Position numbers and translations under genes: made by a program
Notes under the pieces: generated by a model
Told to the model about the DNA's origin: nothing
Databases searched by the model: none
The model's input: the letters and a program-made list of their open reading frames with translations, nothing else
Part shown: one piece after another, positions 1 through 8,910 of the stretch
How the letters are laid out: the number at the start of each line of letters is the position of its first letter
How positions within the stretch are numbered: the stretch's first letter is position 1
Assembly (NCBI GenBank): GCA_934122235.1
Contig: CAKOWE010000004.1
Location: forward strand, 1 to 64,000
From: an uncultured Clostridia bacterium
GTDB lineage: Bacteria; Bacillota; Clostridia; TANB77; CAG-508
DNA length: 64,000 bases
Reading direction: 5' to 3'

Positions 1-563
1 GTTCTTAATACATTTTTAAAGTTAACAAATATACCTTGCGCCGTTTCTGGTCTTAAATATAATTCAGATTTTGAATCTTCTGTAACTCCTTGAAAAGTTT
101 TAAACATTAAATTAAATTTTCTTATTGGTGTAAAACTTCTTTTTCCGCAATTTGGACAAGTTATATTATTCTCATTTATATAATCTATCATTTTCTCATC
201 TGTCCAACCGTCAACTACTTCTTCACAATTATTCTCTTTCATCCATTCTTCTATTAATTTATCTGCTCTATGGCGTGTTTTACATTCTTTACAATCTATT
301 AATGGATCACTAAATCCTCCAACGTGTCCTGAAGCTACCCAAGTTTCAGGATTCATAAGTATTGCAGCATCCAGCCCAACATTATATCTTGTTTCTTGTA
401 CAAATTTCTTAAACCAAGCTTTTTTTATATTATTTTTAAATTCAACACCTAATGGTCCATAATCCCATGTATTAGATAATCCACCATATATTTCTGAGCC
501 AGGATATACATACCCTCTACTTTTACATAAGTTTACTATTTTATCCATTGTTTTTTCTACCAT
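1..563 (-). CDS. glyS: Glycyl-tRNA synthetase, N-terminal part (runs off left edge)
   Basis: Class II dimeric-type glycyl-tRNA synthetase, which charges tRNA-Gly in the cytosol. About 187 N-terminal residues are visible. It starts MVEKTMDKIVNLCKSRGY and carries the family's SEIYGGLSNTWDYGPLG segment, a zinc-binding-type pair of CxxC motifs (CKEC, CPNC) and the motif 2 region LRPETAQGIF just inside the edge. The ATG at 563-561 is preceded by a GGAGGG ribosome binding site. The C-terminal catalytic core and anticodon-binding domain lie outside the window. Family assignment is firm from the motifs; only completeness is unknown. Confidence 0.95.
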   Translation of the reverse strand, partial: MVEKTMDKIVNLCKSRGYVYPGSEIYGGLSNTWDYGPLGVEFKNNIKKAWFKKFVQETRYNVGLDAAILMNPETWVASGHVGGFSDPLIDCKECKTRHRADKLIEEWMKENNCEEVVDGWTDEKMIDYINENNITCPNCGKRSFTPIRKFNLMFKTFQGVTEDSKSELYLRPETAQGIFVNFKNVLR

Positions 564-641
564 TTATATCCCTCCAAACTTGCTATACATTATCTCAAAA
601 AAGTATTAAAAAGTCAAGAAATCCTATACACGAAAAAAGAA

Positions 642-668
642 AAGCTCCGAAATTTCTTCGGAGCAAAT
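642..668 (-). terminator. Intrinsic terminator after the small Cys-rich gene
   Basis: An 8-bp stem GCTCCGAA/TTCGGAGC (649-669) is followed on the minus strand by a T-rich run (complement of the A-rich stretch from about 636). It lies directly downstream of the gene ending at 673 and separates it from glyS. Confidence 0.75.
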
Positions 669-672
669 GGGA

Positions 673-849
673 CTACTTTTGAGTTCTCCAAGATTTAAAA
701 AACTCTTCTCTGCCATTGATTTTGTTTTCTTCTTTCTGTGAATAGACTTTTTCCTTGTAATATTTACACGTTCCCCTTATACGCAGAAAACGGCTATACA
801 TACAAGGTTTATGTCCACCAGATCTTGCACAATTTCTGCAAATATTCAT
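673..849 (-). CDS. Small cysteine-rich protein (58 aa)
   Basis: A 58-residue protein beginning MNICRNCARSGG. The ATG is preceded by AAGGAGG with ideal spacing, and the stop is followed at once by an intrinsic terminator, so I treat it as a real gene. Four cysteines (C4, C7, C16, C28) in a CxxC-x8-C-x11-C pattern suggest a small zinc or Fe-S knuckle. The tail is basic and charged. I do not recognise a named family. The 35-residue protein at 38753-38860 has a similar CxxC-x7-C-x14-C layout, so the two may be related small Cys-cluster proteins. Function unknown. Confidence 0.7.
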   Translation of the reverse strand: MNICRNCARSGGHKPCMYSRFLRIRGTCKYYKEKVYSQKEENKINGREEFFKSWRTQK

Positions 850-1208
850 AAAAACCTCCTTAGCAGTCCATCAAATGTATATGTATATATTATATCACAA
901 TTATTACATTTTTTCACTATTTTTACATATTTATTTCTATTGTTTCAAAAATATTACAGAACAATTTCTAAAATATTACATTTTGTCATGTTATGTAACC
1001 TAAATTTGTTTACACATTTACTTTTGTGTAAAATATGTGGAAACTGTGGATAACTTTGTTAATAACTTTTATCATTGCGTTTTAGCTTTTTATTTTTTTA
1101 TAATTATTTTTTTGTTACTTTTTTATGCAAACTTTTTATTTATTATTTTTATTATTTATGTGTACTGTATATATGTTCGTATAATATTACGTTTTAACTT
1201 ACATCAAT
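850..1208. other. AT-rich intergenic region with DnaA-box-like sites
   Basis: No convincing gene. The stretch is very AT-rich and holds a perfect DnaA-box complement TGTGGATAA at 1045-1053. Near matches lie close by: TTTACACAT (around 1010-1018), TTGTGTAAA (around 1025-1033) and ATGTGGAAA (1035-1043). The four 9-mers sit within about 45 bp. This could be a DnaA-binding regulatory cluster. The flanking genes (glyS, rplM) are not the usual oriC neighbours. Confidence 0.4.
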
Positions 1209-1502
1209 CTATATTTTAAATGGATTGACCGTTAGACAATATATTATTAATACTATTTGCGATATTACTATCGTTGGAAAACCTACTATAAACTTTAATT
1301 TTTTTGTTTTATGTCTAAATTTATACATTCCTATTATTCCTCCAATTCCACCGCCTAACAATGCAATAGACATCAATGTTCCCTCTTTTATTCTCCACTC
1401 ATTTCTTTTAGCCTTTCTCTTATCTATATACATAGCCAAAAATCCAATTAAATTTATGCAAAGCACATATCCCACAATTATTAATATTATTTTAAATTCC
1501 AT
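1209..1502 (-). CDS. DUF1294 family membrane protein (97 aa)
   Basis: Small integral membrane protein of the DUF1294 family. It shows the diagnostic DKRKAKRN...RIKEGTL core, a glycine-rich GGGIGGIIGMYKFRHKT motif and flanking hydrophobic helices at residues about 5-25, 45-60 and 72-92. The start at 1502 (MEFKII) follows an AGGAGAG ribosome binding site; the reading frame stays open 21 codons further upstream but without a site. The family function is unknown. It stands alone on the minus strand, divergent from the rplM promoter. Confidence 0.8.
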   Translation of the reverse strand: MEFKIILIIVGYVLCINLIGFLAMYIDKRKAKRNEWRIKEGTLMSIALLGGGIGGIIGMYKFRHKTKKLKFIVGFPTIVISQIVLIIYCLTVNPFKI

Positions 1503-1617
1503 TATATCTCTCCTAACATTTTTATTGTATAAAATAATTTTACTATTGCTAATATCAAAAATCAATATAAATATATACTGTAAATGTTTATTATAGTAAA
1601 ATTATTTACTCTACCAG

Positions 1618-1646
1618 TTGACTTTTGCATAAATTTGTATTAGAAT
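1618..1646 (+). promoter_or_regulatory. Sigma-A promoter of rplM-rpsI
   Basis: TTGACT (1618-1623), a 17-bp spacer and TAGAAT (1641-1646). It leaves an untranslated leader of roughly 100 nt before rplM. Leaders here regulate the operon in some Firmicutes (the Rfam L13 leader), but I could not establish that fold. Confidence 0.65.
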
Positions 1647-1756
1647 ATTATAGTATTTTATGGAAATATGTATATTCTACTTAACTTCTCCCCGGTAGTT
1701 TAAGTACTATAACATATTTTAATATTTTATTTTATGATTGGAGGGTATTTATTACC

Positions 1757-2191
1757 ATGAATAATACTACATATAGTGCAAAGAAAAATGATATACAAAG
1801 AAAATGGTATATAATTGATGCAGCAAACAAACCATTAGGTAGAGTTGCTACAGAAGCTGCAAAATTATTAAGAGGAAAACACAAACCAACATTTACACCT
1901 AATATAGATACTGGTGACCATGTAATTATATTAAATTGTAAAGATGTTGTATTAACAGGAAAAAAATTAGATCAAAAAGTATACAGACACCATTCTGGAT
2001 ACATTGGTGGAATGAAAGAAACATCAGCTAGAGTAATGATGGATAATAGTCCAGAAAAAGCTATGATGTTAGCTATAAAAGGTATGTTACCTCATAATTC
2101 TTTAGGAAAACAAATGCTTACTAAATTAAGAGTTTATGCTGGTAGTGAACATGAAAACCAAGCACAAAAACCTGAAATTTGGGAATTTTAA
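1757..2191 (+). CDS. rplM: 50S ribosomal protein L13
   Basis: Large-subunit ribosomal protein L13, 144 aa, the usual family length. It contains the characteristic KPLGRVATEAAKLLRGKHKP and HHSGYIGGMKE segments. The start follows GGAGGG, and rpsI follows after 24 bp in the same operon, the universal L13-S9 pairing. A sigma-A promoter lies about 110 bp upstream. No in-frame CGG codon. Identification is certain. Confidence 0.98.
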   Translation: MNNTTYSAKKNDIQRKWYIIDAANKPLGRVATEAAKLLRGKHKPTFTPNIDTGDHVIILNCKDVVLTGKKLDQKVYRHHSGYIGGMKETSARVMMDNSPEKAMMLAIKGMLPHNSLGKQMLTKLRVYAGSEHENQAQKPEIWEF

Positions 2192-2215
2192 TTATAAGAG
2201 AGGAGAGAGTTTATA

Positions 2216-2632
2216 ATGCCAAGAACAGCAAAAAAATCAGCTGAAAATATAGTATTCTTAGGAACAGGTAGAAGAAAAAAATCAATAGCTAGAGTTAGAT
2301 TAGTTAACGGTACAGGAAAAATCACTGTTAACGGAAAAGATTTAGATGAATATTTTGGTGTAGAAACATTAAAAGTTATAGTAAAACAACCTTTAGTTGC
2401 TTCTAATACTTTAGATAAATATGATGTTATATGTAAAGTAATCGGTGGTGGAATTAGTGGTCAAGCAGGAGCTATAAGACATGGTATTTCTAGAGCATTA
2501 CTTGAAGCTAATGGAGAATATAGACCAATATTAAAAGCTAGTGGATTCTTAACAAGAGATGCTAGAATGAAAGAAAGAAAAAAATACGGTCTTAAAAAAG
2601 CAAGAAAAGCACCACAATTCTCAAAAAGATAG
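2216..2632 (+). CDS. rpsI: 30S ribosomal protein S9
   Basis: Small-subunit ribosomal protein S9, 138 aa including a short N-terminal extension before the GTGRRKKSIARVRL signature. The C-terminus ends in the conserved basic tail (KKARKAPQFSKR) that reaches the P-site tRNA anticodon loop. It is second gene of the L13-S9 operon, with an AGGAGAG site, and is followed directly by a strong terminator. Confidence 0.98.
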   Translation: MPRTAKKSAENIVFLGTGRRKKSIARVRLVNGTGKITVNGKDLDEYFGVETLKVIVKQPLVASNTLDKYDVICKVIGGGISGQAGAIRHGISRALLEANGEYRPILKASGFLTRDARMKERKKYGLKKARKAPQFSKR

Positions 2633-2640
2633 AATATATC

Positions 2641-2676
2641 AAAAAAACCGAAAGTTATGTACTTTCGGTTTTTTTA
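2641..2676. terminator. Bidirectional terminator between rpsI and the dockerin gene
   Basis: An 8-bp stem CCGAAAGT (2648-2655)/ACTTTCGG (2661-2668) is flanked by seven A on the left and seven T on the right. It can therefore end both the convergent rpsI transcript and the minus-strand gene ending at 2702. Confidence 0.9.
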
Positions 2677-2701
2677 TTCTAAAATTATTTTACTTATAAA
2701 T

Positions 2702-5700
2702 TTAATTTATTATGCCTGTTGATATAAGCTTTAATTGTACTAAATCAGTTATACTTATTTTTCCATCTCCATTCATATCTGCTGCAATCTTCTCTATATC
2801 ATTTGGAATTAATATGCTTACTGAAAAAAGCTTTAGCCTAACTAAATCTGTAATTGATATTTTTCCATTGCCATCAATATCACCAATTATTATTAAAGTA
2901 TACTGTGTATTATTTTCTACATTCAAATTCATTCCTGTTGCAAGTATATCATCATCTTCTAATACCTTCCCTGCTTTATCTACAAATACCATTTTTTGTT
3001 TTGTTTCAATATTTTGCTTAAATTTACCAACAGTTGTACCTACTACAATTCTAGAAATATATTTTTCTTCTATTTTATATACATCAGATGTAAATTTATT
3101 CTTTTTAGTTATATCTTCATATAAATTAATCATAGTAGCAGTTGTATAATTTGCTATACCTCCAGTTTGAGAATAACATACAGGAGTAGATAATTTAATA
3201 TATTGTGCTTGAACAGCTTCTTCAAGTTCAATTGTTTTTGTTTTAGAATCACTCAACCATCCAGTCGCATTTGCTACTTGAGTCCAATTTTTGCCATCAG
3301 AACTTACATACAATATTGCTTCTTTAATCATACCATTTTTTGGAGTTGTACCTTGAATTGGTACATATTCTAATGCAGACAAATAAACTGGCTCATCTAA
3401 TTTTATAACAATATATCTATTGGTATCATTACCATTCCAATTAGTATGCCATCTTGTATTTATATTTCCATCAATAGCCATACTAGCAGAGCCATTATGC
3501 CCTGGTTCTTCTGAAGAAACATCTTCAATTGATAAACGAGAAATTTGAATATATTTTCTAGTATCTAATTGGTTATCTTCACTAAAATTGTAAGTTACAG
3601 TTTCACTGCTTGCTAAATAAGTTCCTGTAGCTCCTGCTCTAAGCATTATTTTTTTGTTTCCAGTTAAATCTGGTTCTTCTTTGCTGTATGAAGTCCATCC
3701 GTCATCTTCTTCAAATCTCCATTCCATATAATTTGTTATGCCTATTACTTTGTTCTCTAAATCATTAGCATATAGATTCGCTGGTATCCCTTCAGATATT
3801 TTTATATCTATTATAAAAATATTATCTTCAGAATAATCCACACCCATTATATGAACTTTAATATCATTCTCGGCTGTTATAGAATCAAGTTCATCACTTG
3901 ATAATTTTTGTATATGTTCATATGTTTGATTCCATGTTTTACCGCCATCTAAACTGTAATCCCATGCAACCGCTGAATCTCCATATAAACTAGAAAGAAC
4001 AATAGCTCCAGCATTTTCTCCATCAAAAGAGAAAGTAGCAATATTAGCATCAAAATCTCCCAAAAGAGTTTGAGCAACTTGTTTAACAGCTGTTACTTGT
4101 ATAGTTTCATCACTTGTTGCATTTTTAGCTAATGTTAAAGTTTTCGTTTTTAATAAAGTATATTTCGCAGAATATGCTGCTGTTTCAAACTTAGGTGATA
4201 ATAATGTTAACAGATCATACATTGGTCGTGGATAATATGTTAAAGTTGTTGCTATTTCTTCTGCTAATTCATAGCACTCTTTTTCTGTTTTATTTTCATT
4301 ATTTAAATATAAATTTACTAAACCAAGCCAAGCATCAAAATTAATTTTTTCAGCTTTTAAAGCTCTACGATATATTTCTTCTAATTTTTCTGAATCATTT
4401 TCATAAATTCTTGCAAGCATAAGTATTTCTTCAGATTTTTCATATTTTTCATACTCATTCTGAGCAGCCTGAGCTAAAAGAATATAAGATGCATTCCATC
4501 CACTTGTATAACTACCTGTTCCCCATTCATTCATTGTTCTTACATTTAAATGTTCTGTTTTTCCTGATTTTCCCCAACCAAAAACATCATTTCCAAGTCC
4601 CCATATACCATTTCCATTTTCATCTTGAGTATAGTAAATATAAGCACAATGTCCTGGTTGACTTACACAAGTATTTGGCAATCCATTATATGCTCCCCAT
4701 ATACAAGAACCCGTTTTAGAAAGTCCTCCACAAACGGCACCTTCCTCAAAAACAATCCACAATTTAGGTTGACCTTTTTCATAAGTTATATTGTATTCTG
4801 ACAAATTATATTTGTCATTCCAAATATTATAGTTAGCTGAATCATAATACTTATCCAAATTATAGTTATAATCGAAAGTGTACTTAATATAACTATATGG
4901 ACCCGTAGCACCATTTTTAACATTTCTAACGTAATTATTTAACCATTCTATTTCTTCATCATCAATAACAGTATTCATTACCCAACACATTTCTTCTACA
5001 GTAAGTGCCTCAAATATTTTGCTTTGTATTAACTCCTCTTGATATAGCTTTTTATAAATTTCATAACGAGTTATAGGGTCAGAATGTGACTTACCGTCTA
5101 TCCATAAATATACATTACCAGAATGCGTTAATGAAATAGAAAAAATCATATTACGATACAAATTTTTAAAAACAGTACCATTTTTAGTTATATTTTCATT
5201 TATTAAATCACTGTCTTTATATGTAGTATACAATTTTGCAAGAACCTTTATTGAATTAAGGTAACTTCCCTCTGGTTTACCTCCTACTAAATAAAGGCGA
5301 AGATTTTCAACATCTTTCATTAACCACAAAACCGTATCTTTATATTTATCATCATATTTTACAATAGCTTGTAATACATCATAGCCAACATTACTTACAA
5401 ATTCTCTTTGCAATAAAACAAGTTCGTATTCACCGCTTATATCTTCGCTATAATGTGTTTTAATAATCTCATCATATTCAGCAACAGTTTTAATAAAATC
5501 AACTGTTGTATTATCTTCTATATACCCTTCTTTTATAAGCTTAGCATCTGCATAAATTGCTTCATCATACCAATTAGCCCACCAACTATCACTATTATCA
5601 TCAGCAACTAATTTTAAATAGTTTGCATTTTTAATATCTATTTTAACAAATTGAGTTTGACTCCAACCATAAAAAACATCTGATTGCAATTGTTCATTCC

Positions 5701-6121
5701 AATTTTCTCCATCATCAGAGGTGTAAATATAAAATTTTACACCTGTATTAAAGTAGTTACTTTGTTCACTTATATCAACACCTATATAAGATGTAAAATA
5801 ATCAAATTTATACTCTCTTAAATCATATACTATTTCTGATGTAGCCCAAGCGCATATTCCTTTTATAAATGATACAGATTGATCTCCTTGCTTTAAAGAA
5901 ATCAAGTCACTAGAATCGTTTTGATCTAAATAAATATCATGCCCACTTACAGCAAACGATTTATCTGCAACGTATGAAATGTCAGATAAATAAACATAAT
6001 CTGACTTTTCTAAATCATTTTCAGAATTAGCTTTAACTATATCAACTTTATAAATAGTTATACCTAAAAATATCAATAATACAATTAATAATACTTTTCG
6101 TACAATTAAATCTATTTTCAT
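2702..6121 (-). CDS. Secreted multidomain protein: NPCBM, transglutaminase-like core, F5/8 type C, type I dockerin
   Basis: A 1139-aa exported protein. It has a signal peptide (residues about 8-31), an NPCBM/NEW2-type carbohydrate-binding module (about 42-196, with YLSDISYV and the GVDISEQ segment), and a central region. That region holds C464 (AVCGGLSKTG), H491 (SQPGHCAYIYY) and D512, in the order expected for a transglutaminase-like Cys-His-Asp fold; this part is inferred. An alpha-helical stretch follows, then a discoidin (F5/8 type C) domain (about 870-1005), an Ig-like linker, and a C-terminal type I dockerin (1080-1139). The dockerin has two Ca-binding repeats, DIDGNGKISITDL and DMNGDGKISITDL. 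It likely acts outside the cell on glycans or glycoproteins and docks to a cohesin partner not seen here. It is monocistronic. Confidence 0.85.
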   Translation of the reverse strand: MKIDLIVRKVLLIVLLIFLGITIYKVDIVKANSENDLEKSDYVYLSDISYVADKSFAVSGHDIYLDQNDSSDLISLKQGDQSVSFIKGICAWATSEIVYDLREYKFDYFTSYIGVDISEQSNYFNTGVKFYIYTSDDGENWNEQLQSDVFYGWSQTQFVKIDIKNANYLKLVADDNSDSWWANWYDEAIYADAKLIKEGYIEDNTTVDFIKTVAEYDEIIKTHYSEDISGEYELVLLQREFVSNVGYDVLQAIVKYDDKYKDTVLWLMKDVENLRLYLVGGKPEGSYLNSIKVLAKLYTTYKDSDLINENITKNGTVFKNLYRNMIFSISLTHSGNVYLWIDGKSHSDPITRYEIYKKLYQEELIQSKIFEALTVEEMCWVMNTVIDDEEIEWLNNYVRNVKNGATGPYSYIKYTFDYNYNLDKYYDSANYNIWNDKYNLSEYNITYEKGQPKLWIVFEEGAVCGGLSKTGSCIWGAYNGLPNTCVSQPGHCAYIYYTQDENGNGIWGLGNDVFGWGKSGKTEHLNVRTMNEWGTGSYTSGWNASYILLAQAAQNEYEKYEKSEEILMLARIYENDSEKLEEIYRRALKAEKINFDAWLGLVNLYLNNENKTEKECYELAEEIATTLTYYPRPMYDLLTLLSPKFETAAYSAKYTLLKTKTLTLAKNATSDETIQVTAVKQVAQTLLGDFDANIATFSFDGENAGAIVLSSLYGDSAVAWDYSLDGGKTWNQTYEHIQKLSSDELDSITAENDIKVHIMGVDYSEDNIFIIDIKISEGIPANLYANDLENKVIGITNYMEWRFEEDDGWTSYSKEEPDLTGNKKIMLRAGATGTYLASSETVTYNFSEDNQLDTRKYIQISRLSIEDVSSEEPGHNGSASMAIDGNINTRWHTNWNGNDTNRYIVIKLDEPVYLSALEYVPIQGTTPKNGMIKEAILYVSSDGKNWTQVANATGWLSDSKTKTIELEEAVQAQYIKLSTPVCYSQTGGIANYTTATMINLYEDITKKNKFTSDVYKIEEKYISRIVVGTTVGKFKQNIETKQKMVFVDKAGKVLEDDDILATGMNLNVENNTQYTLIIIGDIDGNGKISITDLVRLKLFSVSILIPNDIEKIAADMNGDGKISITDLVQLKLISTGIIN

Positions 6122-6250
6122 ATAAAACTCCCTTACAAAAATATAGCCTACTTATATATATTATACCAAATATACATAAAATTCTCAAGTTTTATAATCT
6201 CTATAGACAATGGAATAGCTTAATTTTGCTTTTCTGTATTATAAAATAGA

Positions 6251-6269
6251 GTACGTTTATATAACGTAC
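6251..6269 (-). terminator. Possible terminator after fucO
   Basis: A 7-bp perfect stem GTACGTT/AACGTAC with a 5-nt loop lies just past the fucO stop, followed on the minus strand by a moderately T-rich stretch. The weak T-run makes this tentative. Confidence 0.45.
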
Positions 6270-6277
6270 CCTATCTA

Positions 6278-7432
6278 TTACATTGCTTTTTTATATAATT
6301 CTATAAATTGTTCTTTGCTTGTTTCTCTTGGATTTCCTGGCTTACAAGGATCTTCCATTGCTTTATCTGCTAACATTTCAAAATCCTCTTCTTTTGCTCC
6401 ATAATCTTTTATTGTTTGAGTAATTCCAACTTTTTTACTTAATTCAGACAACATCCATACAAAAGTATTTATAACATCTTGATCATTTAAATTAGCTGCA
6501 TCTGGTCTTCCTATATTTATCAAAATTTCTCTAAATCTATCTGCACAAACCTCTCCGTTATATCGCATAACTACTGGAAGTAACATTGCATTAGCAATTC
6601 CATGTGGTGTATCATAAACTGCACCTAATTGATGTGCCATTGAGTGTACTATTCCTAATCCAACATTTGAAAATCCCATTCCTGCAATATATTGTGCATA
6701 TCCCATCATTTCTATTGCTTTTTTATCTTTATCGTTTACAGCTGCTGGCAAATACTCAAATATCATTTTTATAGCTTGCATATGAAACATGTCAGACATT
6801 ACATTATGCCCTTTAGTTATATATCCTTCTACTGCATGTGTTAACGCATCCATTCCTGTAGCTGCTGCAAGTGATTTTGGCATAGAAGCCATAAGTTCTG
6901 AATCTATTATTGCAATTATTGGAATATCATTTGGATCAACACATACCATTTTTATTTGTCTATCTTCATCTGTTATTACATAGTTTATCGTTACTTCTGC
7001 AGCTGTTCCAGCTGTTGTTGGAATTGCTATAATAGGTAATCCTCTGTTTAAAGTATTTGATAATCCATTTAAAGATTTTATATCAGCTCTATCTGGATTT
7101 GTCATCACTATAGATACTCCTTTTGCAGTATCTATACTAGACCCTCCTCCTACTGCAACTATAACATCGGCTTTTGCTTCTTTGCACGCTTCAACACCAT
7201 CTGTTACATTTTTAATTGTAGGATTTGGCTTTATTTCATCATATAATGTATAATCAATTTCTGCTTTTTTTAATATTTCTTCAACTTTTGCTGTTACACC
7301 CGCTTCTACAAGTGATTTATCACTTACTAAAAATACCTTTTTAAATTTTCTTTTCTTTATTTCTTCTGCTAAACTTTCTCTTGAGTTCTCCCCAAAATAA
7401 GATGTTTCATTTAAAACAAATTTAACTGACAT
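6278..7432 (-). CDS. fucO: Iron-dependent lactaldehyde reductase / group III alcohol dehydrogenase
   Basis: Reduces L-lactaldehyde to 1,2-propanediol with NADH, as in fucose or rhamnose breakdown. The 384 residues align closely with what I know of E. coli FucO along the whole length. They include the nucleotide-binding GGGSSIDT (95-102), PTTAGTAAEVTINYVIT (139-154) and the metal ligands D195, H199, H263 and H277. The ATG follows GGAGGAAT. No fucose or rhamnose genes are next to it, so the physiological aldehyde is uncertain; related enzymes reduce other short aldehydes. It lies upstream of no operon partner. Confidence 0.9.
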   Translation of the reverse strand: MSVKFVLNETSYFGENSRESLAEEIKKRKFKKVFLVSDKSLVEAGVTAKVEEILKKAEIDYTLYDEIKPNPTIKNVTDGVEACKEAKADVIVAVGGGSSIDTAKGVSIVMTNPDRADIKSLNGLSNTLNRGLPIIAIPTTAGTAAEVTINYVITDEDRQIKMVCVDPNDIPIIAIIDSELMASMPKSLAAATGMDALTHAVEGYITKGHNVMSDMFHMQAIKMIFEYLPAAVNDKDKKAIEMMGYAQYIAGMGFSNVGLGIVHSMAHQLGAVYDTPHGIANAMLLPVVMRYNGEVCADRFREILINIGRPDAANLNDQDVINTFVWMLSELSKKVGITQTIKDYGAKEEDFEMLADKAMEDPCKPGNPRETSKEQFIELYKKAM

Positions 7433-7500
7433 TTTTATTCCTCCTTTGTATTTAATATGTCCAAATTATATCAATAATATTTTTAATATTCTACTATTAT

Positions 7501-7899
7501 TTATAAAATAAATCCGTGTGGTAATAATTCTTGCAAAGTATATTTACTTATTTGATTATTTTCTTCATTATATGTGTATATTTCAAAATCTTCTTTGCAA
7601 AATTCTTTCATAAATTGCCTACAATATCCACATGGCAAAGTTTCTTTAAAATATTTATCTTTTTTACTCTTTCCAACTACTACAATCGCTTTGAATTCTC
7701 GCTCTCCTTCTGATATTGCTTTTGCAAAAGCCAATTTTTCTGCACAAATTGATTGTAATGTTTGATTTTCCAAATTACATCCTGTATATACTTTTTCATT
7801 ACTCGTAATTAACGTTGCTCCAACTATATAGTTAGAATATGGACTATATGCATTATTTGCTGTTTTCTTTGCTAACTCAATCATTTCCTCTAAATTCAT
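7501..7899 (-). CDS. cdd: Cytidine deaminase
   Basis: Homotetrameric-type cytidine/deoxycytidine deaminase (132 aa) of pyrimidine salvage. The zinc site is complete: C52-A-E54 (ICAEKLAFAKA) and the PCGYC motif with C90 and C93. The GCNLEN substrate-binding segment precedes it. The ATG follows AGAGGTG. It stands alone between fucO and the divergent rpiA. Length and motifs fit the short Bacillus-type enzyme. Confidence 0.95.
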   Translation of the reverse strand: MNLEEMIELAKKTANNAYSPYSNYIVGATLITSNEKVYTGCNLENQTLQSICAEKLAFAKAISEGEREFKAIVVVGKSKKDKYFKETLPCGYCRQFMKEFCKEDFEIYTYNEENNQISKYTLQELLPHGFIL

Positions 7900-8029
7900 A
7901 TTAGCACCTCTTTATTATTATTTACCATAAATATATAATAATATTTATTGGTTTGCAATATTTTATTCCAATTATTTTGTTGACTTATTTTCATTATAAG
8001 TATAAAATTTTATCATTGGAGGTTATTTT

Positions 8030-8725
8030 ATGAATTGGAATTACGATATTATTAATAATATTAAATGGAATGGAGAAATTAGTAATCTTGCTCAAAAAGA
8101 AGCAATAGCAAACAAGATTTGTAAAAGAGTAAAAAATAATGAAGTTATTGGATTTGGTTCTGGTTCAACTTCTTTCCTTGCAACTAAAGCTATAGCCCAA
8201 CGTATTAAAGAAGAAAATTTAACTATTACTGCTATCCCTACTTCACACGAAATAAATATGCTTTGTACAAGTTTAGGAATTCCAACAGCTTCTTTAAATC
8301 AAAAAAAGCCAGATTGGTGTTTTGATGGAGCCGATGAAGTAGATCCCAACGGTTCTTTAATTAAAGGTAGAGGAGCCGCTATGTTTAAAGAAAAACTTAT
8401 TATGAGTTCTTGCAAAGAAAGATACATTTTAGTTGATGATAGTAAATTTGTTGAAAACTTATGTGACAAATTTCCTATTCCTGTTGAATGTCATCCAGAA
8501 AGTTTATGTTATGTAAAAAGCCAATTATTAGAACTTGGCGCTGAATCTTGCATTTTACGATTAGCTAAAGGAAAAGATGGTCCTGTTATTACAGAAAACG
8601 GAAATTTTATTCTAGATACTGTTTTTAGAAATATATCTTCTGATTTTGAAAACAAATTAAACAGCATTGTTGGTGTGCTAGAAACAGGCCTATTTATTGG
8701 ATATGACGTAATTATAGAAAAATAA
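8030..8725 (+). CDS. rpiA: Ribose-5-phosphate isomerase A
   Basis: Interconverts ribose 5-phosphate and ribulose 5-phosphate in the pentose phosphate pathway. The 231 aa show GFGSGST (41-47, phosphate binding), DGADEVD (99-105) and KGRGAAMFKEK (112-122) with the presumed catalytic E121. The N-terminus has about 10 extra residues compared with E. coli. The ATG follows TGGAGG. Transcribed alone, convergent with yunB. Confidence 0.95.
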   Translation: MNWNYDIINNIKWNGEISNLAQKEAIANKICKRVKNNEVIGFGSGSTSFLATKAIAQRIKEENLTITAIPTSHEINMLCTSLGIPTASLNQKKPDWCFDGADEVDPNGSLIKGRGAAMFKEKLIMSSCKERYILVDDSKFVENLCDKFPIPVECHPESLCYVKSQLLELGAESCILRLAKGKDGPVITENGNFILDTVFRNISSDFENKLNSIVGVLETGLFIGYDVIIEK

Positions 8726-8807
8726 ACAAACTCTTGGCTCGTTTCAGATAAAATAAACCCAAAATTATATTCAATTTTTCTCTGTGAACAAATGTGGAAA
8801 ACAACAA

Positions 8808-8854
8808 ATAATAGGATGTATGTCAAAAATAAATTTTGACATACATCCTATTAT
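8808..8854. repeat. 21-bp perfect inverted repeat with 5-nt loop
   Basis: The left arm at 8808-8828 and the right arm at 8834-8854 are exact reverse complements around the loop ATAAA. The repeat sits between convergent rpiA and yunB and could act as a bidirectional terminator, but it has no T-run on either side and the stem is unusually long. It could also be the remnant of a small palindromic element. Confidence 0.8.
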
Positions 8855-8910
8855 GCAGTTATGATTGAATAAGAAAATTTGAATGTAACTCTTCAGCCTA
8901 TGTTCAATAT

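Noticed and set aside
811..1053. Plus-strand 80-codon open frame over the small Cys-rich gene
   Set aside because: No ribosome binding site and antisense to a gene with a good site and terminator; hydrophobic AT-rich composition typical of a shadow frame.
1005..1060. Calling this region oriC
   Set aside because: No dnaA, rpmH or dnaN neighbours, and gene orientation does not diverge from here over long range; left as DnaA-box cluster only.
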